Shown piece by piece: positions 11,570-20,937 of a stretch of DNA of 64,000 nt. The position numbers were made by a program, and so were the translations under genes. The notes under the pieces were generated by a model. The model had not been told where the DNA came from. It saw only the letters and a program-made list of their open reading frames with translations, and did no database searches. Within the stretch, counting starts at the first letter, position 1; every line of letters begins with the position of its first letter. This DNA comes from Buddleja alternifolia (lineage: Eukaryota > Streptophyta > Magnoliopsida > Lamiales > Scrophulariaceae). The DNA is taken from the NCBI GenBank assembly GCA_019426215.1, contig CM033396.1, positions 33,461,154 to 33,525,153 on the forward strand, read 5' to 3'.

Positions 11570-12572
11570 GGAAGCGCTTTGATTATTGCGGATTTTGTCG
11601 AGAGAGCGATGACAGGAGATGAATAAATAATCAAGGTCGATAGTTTCGTTGTAGGTAGCAAGAATTGAGGTCATTGTAAAACTAGAGAAGATGACCGGGG
11701 AGGATATGATCAGTTAGATAGCCAACCAAAAAAAAAGGTATAATCCCATTTAACGTTAAGGAGAAAACGTGAAAAAATAGTGGTGCCAGCAGAGGCCAAT
11801 CCATAGCAGCAGATGCAAATTTGTGTTCCCAGGTGGACATAGCACGAAGCTACTAGAGAAGTTGCATGCCCGTGGATGATCCGTAGAGCTAGAGGTCAGA
11901 GGACAGATCCGTATTGCCGAGAAGGTTGAACGAGTTGCCAGAGTTGTGGTGTCAGAAAGTAAATCAACTGAGCCAGAGGTCTGAGTGACAGTATCGGTAG
12001 TCGAGAGGGCAGAGTCGTATAGTCGAGTGACCAGAGAGAAGGGTTGTGGAGGCAGATCCAGGTAGAGAGAAACCACGAGGCAGAGGCACGACGCCGAGAG
12101 GGCAAACTTGGAGCCAGAAGTCATGTAGGTAGAATGCGAAGCCAATTATGCACATTTGTGGAACCGGGGTTTGTTGGCAGAGTGGTGCAACATGGCTCGT
12201 GCAGTGGAACCATCAAGCAGATATATGAAAAACCTGAGTTGGCCATTGAAAAACTGAGAGTGTTGGTGGATGGATAAGACACGACTCATGTAGGGGACAA
12301 AGAGCAAATATGTGAGAGATCTGAGATTGTCATTAAAAAATTCCTTGGTGTAAGGATGTCAGCGGATGGGTTGACTGGTTTTAGATTGTGAGAAATGTTT
12401 CGGGTTATTAGGGGTAACCTATATCTGAGGGTTAGTTGGATCGAGAGGAATATGTCACGGTCTTCAGGAATTCGCTGATCACCAAAAGAATAAAGTAGTT
12501 GTGAGGGTTCAAAAAGGGGAAACAATGTTCACAGTGAAAAACGAGAGAGTATGTCAAGTGGGAGAGACTAGG
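11570..12572 (+). pseudogene. Decayed internal frame of LTR copy 2, unknown product
   Basis: Plus-strand coding traces conserved with copy 1: a start-like MGKRF near 11568, a block with KSTEPEV and VERAESYSR near 11960-12030, the frame 12044-12277 ending in ELAIEKLRVLVDG, a following stretch with VIKKFLGVRMSADG, and ADHQKNKVVVRVQKG near 12480-12515. Stops and frameshifts separate them. The reading frame resumes after the CACTA at 14387. The minus-strand frames 11756-12155 are antisense shadows. No known Gag or Pol motif is present; function is unknown. Confidence 0.45.
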
Positions 12573-12958
12573 CACTACTACAGAAATGGCCTATTACAGC
12601 GGTTTTTTTTTTGCCAATTACAGCGGTTTTAACCGCTGTAATTGGTTAAGACCAATTACAGTGGTTAAAAAGGCCAATTACAGCGGTTTTAACCGCTGTA
12701 ATTGGTTAAGACCAATTACAGTGGTTAAAAACCGCTGTAATAGGTATCTATTACAGCGGCTTTTTTTTATAACCGCTGTAATAGGTATACCCTATTACAG
12801 CGGTTATAAAAACAACCGCTGTAAAAAAAAAAATTAAAATTTTTTTTCCCGGGCTATTACAGCGGTTATGGAAATACTACTGTAATAGGCCTATTACAGC
12901 GGTATTTCCATAACCGCTGTAATAGGTAGTATTTTTTTTCTCGTTTATAATTTTACCG

Positions 12959-13237
12959 TGTCGGAATGACACGAAATTCGCACGGTCATAGAGAAATGGC
13001 ATTCCTAACAAAACACAAGCCCTTGTCTTGCGCTCTCGTGATTTTAGCCATCTGAGATCGTGTAAGGCCTCAAATTTGCGTTTGATTACAAAAATACCCT
13101 ATTTTCTTAATAAAACACAAATTTGAGGCCTTAAACGATCTCAGATGGCTAAAATCACGAGATCGCATGACAATGTCATGCGTTTTGTTCAGAATACCGT
13201 TTCTCTATGATCGTGCAAATTTTGTATCATTCCGACA
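12959..13237. repeat. 279-bp inverted repeat (arms about 115-120 bp)
   Basis: Left arm TGTCGGAATGA...GGCCTCAAATTTG pairs with the right arm CAAATTTGAGGCC...TCATTCCGACA around a short AT spacer near 13090-13115. Arms share long exact blocks such as CTCGTGATTTTAGCCATCTG. A transcript would fold into one long hairpin. No target duplication was seen, so it may be a private rearrangement or a nested MITE. Confidence 0.75.
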
Positions 13238-13275
13238 CTGCAAATTTCAACCGAGAAATATTTTCGTAAATACAC

Positions 13276-13780
13276 AAATGTACGTACACCCACACATACA
13301 CAAATATACATACACCCATCCACACATACACAAATATACATACACCCACATATACACAAATATACATACGCCCACCAACAAATACACAAATATACATACG
13401 CCCATCAACATATACACAAATATACATACGCCCATCAACATATACACAAATATACATACGCCCATCAACATATACACAAATATACATACACCCATCAATA
13501 TATACACAAATATACACAAACACATCCACACATACACAAATATACATACACCCATCAACATATACACAAATATACACATACCCATCCACACATACACAAA
13601 TATACATACCACACATACACAAATATACATATACACCCACATATACACAAATATACACACACCCATCCACACACAAATATACATACCACACATACACAAA
13701 TATACATATACACCCACATATACACAAAATAAATACACCCACACATACACAAATATACATACACTCACACATATACATAT
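13276..13780. repeat. Minisatellite, unit about 26-28 bp (ACACCCACACATACACAAAT)
   Basis: About 18-20 imperfect copies. Because stops are rare in every frame it generates long false frames (207, 283 and 173 codons). A related array of the same unit lies at 50353-50850 at the same relative place in the large CACTA. Confidence 0.9.
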
Positions 13781-14840
13781 ATATATATAGAGAGAGGGAA
13801 AGAGAGAGAAAGAAAAGAAGCTTACGATCGTGGTGGTGGTAGCGGCGGCGCCGGTATGTGGCGGTGGTGGTAGCTGTAGCGGCGGTGGTGCCGAGCTTTT
13901 GGGGGGGGAGGGATCGAGAGAGAGAGAGAGAGACCGAGAGTAGTGAGAGAGAGAAGCTGAAATGGGTTTTAAATTTTGAGGGTGAGAGAGAGAGAAGCGG
14001 GAAGAAAAAAAAATTCAAAATTTTTTTGGTAAGGCCTGTTACAGCGGTTCTTATAAGAACCACTGTAATAGGGTACACCTATTACAGTGGTTCTTATAAG
14101 AACCGCTGTAATAGGCATTTTTGGTTTTTTTTTTTTTTGGTGCCCTTTTACAGCGGTTCAGTAGAGAACCGCTCTAACAGGCCTTTTACAGCGGTTCTCT
14201 ACAGAACCGTTGTAATAGGCCTGGCGCCTATGACAGCGGTTCATGAAAGAACCGCTGTAATAGGTGCCGCGTTTTACTTATTACAGAGGTTCTTTCACGA
14301 ACCGCTGTAATAGCCCCCTCCGTTCAGCGGTTTTTCGAAAAACCGCTATAACTGGGGCGCTGTAATAGGCTTTTTTTGTAGTAGTGAGGGGCAAATGAAT
14401 TGATGGGACATAGAGAGATCTCGGGGTTTGATCTCTATTGAGTTTGGGGATGTGCCAACTAGATAGAGAGTTACTTGGAAAAAGTGATGTGGTTGTTCAA
14501 GTTAAGATCGATGATATTTTGGGATCAATCTCCAAGTAGGAGATTGATGGACTTGTGGTGATACTATGGATTTGGTAGTTGATTTATATTAGGATTGTTT
14601 GTTCTAATTACCAAACAATGAGATTGTGTTTCTTATTTAGATTAGATTTTAGTTTCCATGAGTATCAAGTCTCCTACACTATAAATAGGAGATCTCAACT
14701 TGTAATTATTTGATTCACTCGATTCACTATAGGCAATTTACCGAACCATGTTAAAATCCTCATATTCATCTTTTAGGTTTTTTGCTTTTATTTTTTATTT
14801 TCTTCATACTCTAATACCACCATTCCTAACACCATGACAG

Positions 14841-15015
14841 GGAAAATTCTAAGGTGGACCGGGAGTGTTGTTCCCGGTCTATTTTACATCACACATTCAC
14901 AATGAGTGGGGTGGTTTTCACACCCACCCACCCCTATGTAAACCACCCCACCTCAAGTATTTATGTGGTGAAACATAGATCGGGAGCAACACTCTTGGTC
15001 CACTATAGAATTACC
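14841..15015. mobile_element. Mutator-type MITE, 175 bp, target duplication CCATGACAG
   Basis: Perfect 9-bp duplications at 14832-14840 and 15016-15024. The ends GGAAAATTCTAAGGTGGACC and, reversed, GGTAATTCTATAGTGGACC are inverted repeats that continue about 40 bp inward (GGGAGTGTTG / AGAGTGTTGC). It landed immediately after the 3' LTR of copy 2. Confidence 0.88.
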
Positions 15016-15689
15016 CCATGACAGGAACAATGTCATGGGAAGTATTCCATATTCCAGCCACAAAACTGAGTAAACAACACGCCAAACGTAGCCCAGAGCA
15101 GGAAAAAGCAAATAGTCAAGCGGATTAGCCAAATTACTGATGTGTTTTTATGTCTATGTACAAAGAAACATAGAAACAAATTCAGAGTTGTGTTCTTTGG
15201 AAAAACATGATCAATGGAGCGAAAGTGAACACCTAATCAGTATATACCTAGTGATGTGTGTGAAAATTATCTATTGGGCCAAGCTGACAAGTACAATACC
15301 CTATGGGCAGAAGGCCCTACAAGACGATGAAATAAAGCCTAATTAATTATAATGTGTCTGGACCTAGAGCAAGATGCGGGACTGGACCCAGAGCTGGACA
15401 TGGAGCTGGACCGATGCCTATAAAAGGAAAGAAGATATTAAAGAGACAAGATCCAACTAATAGAGGAAATTTCCATAGCAAGATCCAAGAATCAAGCCCA
15501 AGATCGGTGATTGATTAGATCTAATACCTTGATTAGATCTAACCTTAATAAAAGAGATCCTAATTAATACCAACTACCATATGTAATTAAAGAAGGTCAA
15601 AACATTAGGACTTTTTAAATAAATAATACATATTTTATTAAAAATTGTATAAATAATACTAAAAAAAAGGGAGTACCAAAATTGGCACG

Positions 15690-15860
15690 ATACGCCACTA
15701 TGAGTGGCGTATCCAAGCGGAATAAATTTTTTTAAAAAAAATAGCCTGGATATGCCAATGTGAATGGCGTATCCAGTCACACCGTCTGGATACGCCATTC
15801 ATAATGGCGTATCTAGAGGCTATTGGTCTGGGTACGCCATTTACAATGGCGTACCCAGTC
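15690..15860. repeat. Subterminal hairpin array, left side of the Mutator-like element
   Basis: Four short palindromes with 3-nt loops, e.g. GATACGCCACT/AGTGGCGTATC near 15689-15713 and CTGGGTACGCCATT/AATGGCGTACCCAG near 15828-15858. The core TACGCC/GGCGTA is fixed; outer pairs differ between hairpins but remain complementary. Confidence 0.85.
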
Positions 15861-16543
15861 CGATATTTATTTTCCCCCCTCTTTTTTTTTTTTCTCCTTC
15901 TCTTCTTCTTTCTTTTCTCTTCTTCTTTCTCCCCCATTCTCTCCACTCTCCAGTATCTCTGCAAGAGGTCACCCACACTATTGTTCCTCTGATCTAACAT
16001 TTTATCCCTAAATTATCAGGTAATTTTTTTATTCTATGTTAGTATTTCATTGACTACCTTTGTATGTTAGTTAATTATTTTAATTTAAAGTTTATGGTTG
16101 AAATATTTATAAGTTGTGTGAATTTAAACCCTAATTTTCAATTTTAATTTTGAATCAAATATGACCTAAATTAGTTTAAATGTTAGTCTTGAAATTTATG
16201 GTTTATATATAATGTTATTGTATTATAATATTAGGTGCAATCATTTTGGGTATAATATCAGATTTAGTGTTTAGGTTATGAATTTTGATTTAATGTTATA
16301 GTTTTTATTTTGTACTTAGATATTGAATTTTTTGTATAATTTTAGACCCCAATTTCGAATGTAGGTGTTTTTAGGGTTTGAACTTTGATATAATATTTTA
16401 GGTACAATGTATAATTTTTAGGTACGATGATGATGTGTAATATCAAATTTAATATTTATGAATGATATTTTTAGGCTTTTTAAACGTGTCTGAATATATT
16501 TTGTGTTTTAAAAGTTTAAATTGATAAATTATATTTTGCAGAA

Positions 16544-16945
16544 ATGTCGAGGCAAAATTTAGTTGATGTTTGTATATTTTTGGATGGACAAATAATTGAA
16601 GATTCCAACTATATGCTGAGTTATAGCATTCCAGCAACAACTTACATGAGAATACCTCGCTCGATCAAATTTGTTGAATTGTTGAATAAGATATATGCGA
16701 GTACAGGAATTAATCCGAATCAATTCTCATTGAAAGTATCTTCGAAGTACTCATTTGAAGATAGAAATTTGCTTAGGCAGAGAGCAATGGAGGTGAAAAA
16801 CGACGATGATTTAATATTTTTCTTGGATCCTTATACTGGTGTTAGTACAATGGATCTGTACATTGAAAAAGAGCCAATACAATCTCAGGGTCGATTCACA
16901 TCGCTATTAACACAAGTGACGTCGTATCAGCCAAACCAATCCTTA
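16544..16945 (+). pseudogene. MURA-type transposase N-terminal part, truncated
   Basis: Starts MSRQNLVDVCIFLDG; residues 1-115 fit the N-terminal region of plant MuDR-type transposases (beta-rich start, a segment like RIPRSIKFVELLNKIYASTG, then acidic KNDDDLIFFLD). The family normally continues for 500 or more residues with a DDE catalytic core and a zinc knuckle; none of this remains. The frame runs on to 16984 but the tail reads antisense into the neighbouring gene. ATG at 16544 is chosen because it follows an acceptor TTTTGCAG (16534-16541); the matching donor CAG/GTAATTT is at 16020, giving a leader intron. Confidence 0.7.
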
Positions 16946-16954
16946 TCATTTTGT

Positions 16955-17266
16955 ACACGTCTCCAGACGCCACCTCTCAATTAGTGCACTCACAAGTCCC
17001 ATATCACATCTAAATTGTCCACCCAATGTTAACAAATAGAATCTGTAAAACCCCATTTGATGGAGTTTTTCTAATACTCGACGATGTGGTGCAATAAAAT
17101 TATTGGATTTGAGCATTTGAAAATAAGGACCATCTGCTCGTCTAGTTCGCATTTTTTTATCTTTATTATCCCTTAAAAATACTAACTCAGACCTGTGGCT
17201 TGCCTGATCCGTCAATACACTACGATCCACAGGCCCATATACATCAGGATTGCATAAATGTGCCAT
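16955..17266 (-). pseudogene. Plant mobile domain (MAIN-like) protein, N-terminal part, truncated
   Basis: Begins MAHLCNPDVYGPVDRSVLTD. Conserved features of the plant mobile domain are visible: GPVDRSVL-type start, QASHRSELVF, a PHRRVLEKLHQMGFYRF block, then DMGLVSALIERWRLET corresponding to the family's ALVERWRPETHTF. It stops right there, at the fusion with the MURA fragment; the normal domain goes on for 200 or more residues. The ATG follows an acceptor ATGTAG; a donor-like GGAG/GTAAAGG lies at about 18231, so a leader intron is likely. Plant mobile domain genes are known cargo of some Mutator-like and gypsy elements. Confidence 0.72.
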
Positions 17267-17750
17267 CCTACATTTATATAATATAGCAAATATAATTAGA
17301 ACATAATGAATTAATTAGATTATTATCCATTATTCTAAACACTAAAAACACACATTTATACCCAAATTGTATTGTATCAAAGTTCAATAATCAACATTAA
17401 AATTTGACTAAATTAATCAACATTTACAAATTAAACATAAAAATTCAAAATCATACCCAAATGTTATAACAAAAGATCGAAGCAATACCTACAAATTTGT
17501 CTAAACTTATATCAAAGTTCAATAATTAAAACTAAATATCTACATATAATGTTGTACAAATTGAAACATAAACCTAATCAAAATTTTCACTAAAATTCTA
17601 CCCTAAAATTCAAATATAAACCCTACAATTGAAACATAAACCCTAATCAAAATTTTCACTAAAATTCTACTACAAGAATTCGAAAATAATATCTTAAAAT
17701 TTAAAATTATACCATAAAATTTCAAATTCTACCCCAAAATTAAAACATAA

Positions 17751-18018
17751 ACCCTAAAATTAAAACATAAAGCTTAATCAAAATTTTCTAAAATTCTACT
17801 ACAAAAATTCGAAAATAATACCTTAAAATTTAAAATTCTACCATAAAATGTGAAATTCTACCCTAAAATTCAAACATAAACCCTAAAATTAAAACATAAA
17901 GCCTAATCAAAATTTTCTAAAATTCTACTACAAAAATTCGAAAATAATACCTTAAAATTTAAAATTCTACCATAAAATGTGAAATTCTACCCTAAAATTC
18001 AAACATAAACCCTAAAAT
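17751..18018. repeat. 129-bp tandem repeat, two full copies plus a start
   Basis: The phrase ACCCTAAAATTAAAACATAA recurs at 17751, 17880 and, partly, 18009, a constant 129-bp period. It lies in the leader intron of the minus-strand gene and is AT-rich (CCTAAAATT motifs, also scattered back to about 17540). Confidence 0.85.
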
Positions 18019-18447
18019 TGAACTTTCTATACTACAATTAACCAACAAACCCTAAAATCCTAACATTTCCTCTAAAATTCGAAATTTATTTTATGGATAA
18101 TTACTAAATCACACAAAAATAACAAATTCTAAACAACAAATTGAAAAAATTATATCTAAATTTATAAGTATAAAATTACAAATTAAATTAAAAGAAATAT
18201 TTACTTTAAATTAGAAGAAAATTACCTTTACCTCCGATTGATATCAATATTAATTTGTTCTTTTGTGTGGATGGTGTGAGATGAGAGTTGTTACGCCAGT
18301 TAGAGGAAGATATTTCAAAGAAGAAGGAGAAGATGGGGAAGAACAGAAAGAGGAGAGGAGAACCAGAAGAGAGGAGAAGAGAAGAAGAGGGAGGAAAGAG
18401 AGAGAAAAGAGGGAGAAGGCCGGCCAAATTTTTTTTTTTGGGTAATG

Positions 18448-18655
18448 ACACGCTACGCCATTCACAATGGCGTAGCGTGTCGTTGTCTCAGGCTACGCCA
18501 TTCTGAATGGCGTAGCCTGAGACGTTTTTTTCAGTCTTGACTGGGAGCATTTCAGGCTACGCCATTACTAATGGCGTAGCCTGAATTCTCTTTTTGGTAC
18601 GCCAATTGTAATGGCGTATCCATATGGGTACGCCATTACTAGTGGCGTACCGTGC
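18448..18655. repeat. Subterminal hairpin array, right side of the Mutator-like element
   Basis: Five hairpins with 3-nt loops: ACACGCTACGCCATT/AATGGCGTAGCGTGT, TCAGGCTACGCCATT/AATGGCGTAGCCTGA, a third with arms to TTCAGGCTACGCCATT, and two of the GGTACGCCA type. Three are perfect over 15-16 bp. The core matches the left array but outer arms differ in a pairing-preserving way. Confidence 0.88.
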
Positions 18656-19180
18656 CAATTTTGGTACTCACTTTTTTTTAGTATTATTTATATAATTTTT
18701 AATAAAATATGTATTATTTATTTAAAAAGTCCAAAACATTAAAGGAGGCAAGATCCCATTAGTCAAGACTTTCCATAGCAAGAAGAATATATCAAGCTAA
18801 TTTAGGCCTGATGTTAGATGGAATCCGACCTGATTCAGAAGTTGCCATATGAAGAAATTGAGGAGGTTAGCTTTAGTTAAAGTTACTTTATTTAGCCAAG
18901 ATCATCAACTTGTATAAATATTTGTATTGGAAGATGAATAAAACAAGCACAACTTACTCTCTGTGGATGTAGGTCTCATTGACCGAATCACGTTAAATTC
19001 TTGTCTTTATTATTCTCTTACACTTTATGCAATTATTTTATTATATTATCTACAAATATTATACTCAACTTCTCATATTTATGATATAAATATTATTGAT
19101 GAGAATCGGACATGCATCACCTAGAATAAGTCAAAAATAATGAAACCATAATCACAAGGTTCACATTACGAGCCTAGAGA

Positions 19181-19559
19181 CACTACAAAAAAAATAAGTA
19201 TTGGCATGGTTTGAAATCGTGGTCTATAACATTATAAACCTACGACTAGTTTGGCCCTTGTAGACATTTCATACTTCCACGTTGGCTTTAACCAGGGTGG
19301 AAGAAAATGTCAACTATTTTAAGATCAAACTAATAGTGGTGGAAGATATACTAACCTAACACTTTTTACATTGTTTAAAAAGTCATGGTTTTTGCGATGA
19401 ACTAAACATTGATAATGATTATCGTAGGTAATGTTTTGTTCATGCTTATAGATACCGTGCTAAAGTCGATGCGAAGACTATATAATCAATTTTGACCATG
19501 GCAAAGGGGATTTTCATCATGGCTAATTGACATGAGCAAAAATCAAATTTTTTGTAGTG
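19181..19559. mobile_element. CACTA-type MITE, 379 bp, target duplication AGA
   Basis: Starts CACTACAAAAAAAATAAG, ends AAATTTTTTGTAGTG, duplications AGA at 19178-19180 and 19560-19562. The interior has repeated GTGG and CATGG phrases around TTTGAAATCGTGG; a related copy lies at 23417-23806. No coding frame. Confidence 0.85.
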
Positions 19560-19811
19560 AGACCAAGGCACAATGACAGAAACCATACTATTTGTTGCAG
19601 AGTCCAAATCTAAACCAAGGGCAAAGAGCACCTTCAAGGTGGAAACCTTAGACATGAAAATTACCGATTAAGCGAAAACCAAATTTTTTGTAGTGAGACC
19701 AAGGCACAATGACAGAAACCATTCTATTTGTTGCAGAGTCCAAATCTAAACCAAGGGCAAAGAGCACCTTCAAGGTGGAAACCTTAGACATGAAAATTAC
19801 CGATTAAGCAA
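19540..19811. repeat. 136-bp tandem duplication crossing the end of the MITE
   Basis: The right MITE end GTAGTGAGACC at 19554 recurs at 19690 with nearly identical following sequence (GGCACAATGACAGAAACCAT, then CTTCAAGGTGGAAACC). Period 136. The second copy carries only about 20 bp of MITE end, so the duplication happened after the MITE inserted. Confidence 0.85.
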
Positions 19812-20369
19812 TAAAAACAACCACTGATAAAAGGAAGCCACATGGATAGACCGACAAAAAGGAAACTGATACCGTTCCCGACGATTAAACGGTGAACAAA
19901 GGCCAACAGAGGACTGGACAGAAAAACAGGTTGCACTATCAGGGTGAGGTATGAATTAATCCACATGATATATATATATGAATATCAAAATTGAATCTAT
20001 AAGAATATCACAAATAATAAGAGCATAGTCTTGAATCTGGTACGAGCATTGAGCTGATCAATTCTATATGAGTGTACGATCACGGATACTTATCTTTTTC
20101 TTCTTTGTATCATATTTCAATCAAAACTTCTCGAGTTACTCTAATATGTAACTTCAATGAAATCAGAATAGTCCCCTTTCGTATTTCGCAATAAAATACC
20201 TAAAAAAAGAAAAATTGTGGTCGGGAAGGTTATAGTACCCAAAGTCAATGGAATTTATATTTTATACATTGGAAAAATCCATTTGGCTAGAATCATTTAT
20301 TTGAACAAAACTGGATCTTATGGAATTATATTGAATATTTGACGATACATTCCGTACCTTTCTAAAAAG
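19812..20369. other. Intergenic, nothing recognised
   Basis: No frame above about 60 codons and no repeat border seen. Confidence 0.4.
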
Positions 20370-20492
20370 CCGATCCTTGTGTGGTTGGTAAGAGCCCTGG
20401 CTCCTCCCACTGCTTGAGAGCTTACGGTTTCATGTTCTATTTCACTCCACGATGGGGGTTCTTTTCACCCTTCCCTAAAATAAAATAAAAAT
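20370..20492 (+). repeat. tRNA-derived SINE-like copy
   Basis: A-box-like TGGTTGGTAAGAG followed about 45 bp later by a B-box-like CGGTTTCATGTTC, then a short body and an A-rich TAAAATAAAATAAAAA tail. This order is typical of plant SINEs. An 18-bp piece (GCCCTGGCTCCTCCCACT) is repeated at 22024-22041. No target duplication could be fixed. Confidence 0.55.
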
Positions 20493-20543
20493 CCTATTGC
20501 CTTTATTTCAACTATAAAAAAGGTCACTTGATAATATTAATAA

Positions 20544-20937
20544 GGGATAATAGCAGACACCGCCCTCAGTTATGGGGTGATGTGCACTTTGCCCCCTAAC
20601 TTATTGAAATGTGCGATTTACCCCCTCACTTATCAAAAATGTGCACTTCACTCCTTCGGGCAGCTCGGGCAGATTCAGGCACTTCACTTATCATAAAAAT
20701 TGGACTTTTGCCCCCTGACTTATGTGTTTTTTTAGCACTTTGCCCCCTGACTTATGTATTTTTGTAGCACTTTACCCCCTGACTTATGTGTTTTGTAGCA
20801 CTTTGCCCCTGCCCGAGCTGCCCAAGGGAGTGAAGTGCACATTTTTTATAAGTGAGGGGGTAAATCGCACATTTCAATAAGTTGAGGGGCAAAGTACACA
20901 TCACCCCATAACTGAGGGGGGTGTCTGCTATTATCCC
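20544..20937. mobile_element. Mutator-type MITE, 394 bp, target duplication TATTAATAA
   Basis: Perfect 9-bp duplications at 20535-20543 and 20938-20946. Inverted repeats of about 120 bp start GGGATAATAGCAGACACC on both sides. The middle has three tandem copies of a TGCCCCCTGACTTATG unit (20708-20800). Confidence 0.92.

Larger units (their letters stand above)
12573..14386. mobile_element. Non-autonomous CACTA element, 1814 bp, target duplication AGG
   Basis: Ends CACTACTACAGAAATGG and TTTTTTGTAGTAGTG with 3-bp duplication AGG (12570-12572, 14387-14389). Both subterminal regions are packed with hairpins built from ACAGCGG and CCGCTGT, as in the 9.6-kb CACTA at 41966-51589. The layout is also the same: left hairpins, a minisatellite, GC-rich and GA-rich tracts, right hairpins. 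It looks like a deletion derivative of that family with the transposase genes gone. The long frames at 13167-14078 only read the minisatellite. Confidence 0.92.
11178..14831 (+). mobile_element. Non-autonomous copia-like LTR retroelement (copy 2), target duplication CCAAG/CCATG
   Basis: 5' LTR 11178-11510 (TGATGTATTTATGG to ATTCCTAACA) and 3' LTR 14545-14831 (TGATGGACTTG to ATTCCTAACA). Primer-binding site TGGTATCAGAGC at 11513-11524 is a perfect initiator-tRNA-Met match. The polypurine tract AAGTAGGAGAT ends at 14544. Flanks CCAAG (11173-11177) and CCATG (14832-14836) differ at one base. The interior aligns with copy 1 read on the opposite strand. No reverse transcriptase or integrase is present. 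A CACTA element sits in the interior. Confidence 0.85.
15608..18732. mobile_element. Mutator-like element with two convergent gene remnants, target duplication AAAACATTA
   Basis: Long inverted repeats, nearly identical for about 100 bp (GGACTTTTTAAATAAATAAT at each end), flanked by perfect 9-bp duplications AAAACATTA at 15599-15607 and 18733-18741. Next to each terminal repeat come short hairpins with a TACGCC...GGCGTA core, then a CT-rich leader and a leader intron, then a gene pointing inward. Plus strand: a MURA-type N terminus. Minus strand: a plant mobile domain protein. Both are cut at their 3' ends where they meet, so this is an internal deletion derivative of a larger element. Confidence 0.92.
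15352..19031 (+). repeat. LTR-like sequence split by a Mutator-like element
   Basis: The flanks of the 15608-18732 insertion join into an LTR-like unit: repeated CAAGATCC blocks, a TATA-like CTTGTATAAATATTTG near 18910, an AATAAA at about 18937, then the block TCATTGACCGAATCACGTTAAA found in plant copia LTRs. Left and right borders (TGTGTCTGG, TTTATGCA) are guesses because no target duplication was found. Confidence 0.4.

Noticed and set aside
13600..13790. Short regularly spaced repeats that could suggest a CRISPR-like array
   Set aside because: Repeats are contiguous minisatellite units without unique spacers, in a plant transposon.
13167..14078. Long frames on both strands (207, 283 and 173 codons) rich in His/Thr/Tyr or Cys/Val/Tyr
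   Set aside because: They only translate the ACACCCACACATACACAAAT minisatellite, which lacks stops in several frames.
15698..16011. Frames with Phe/Ser/Leu-rich products on both strands
   Set aside because: CT-rich leader and subterminal hairpins; no domain.
18206..18506. Overlapping frames rich in Glu/Arg/Lys or Ser/Leu/Phe
   Set aside because: They read a GA-rich leader tract and hairpins of the Mutator-like element.
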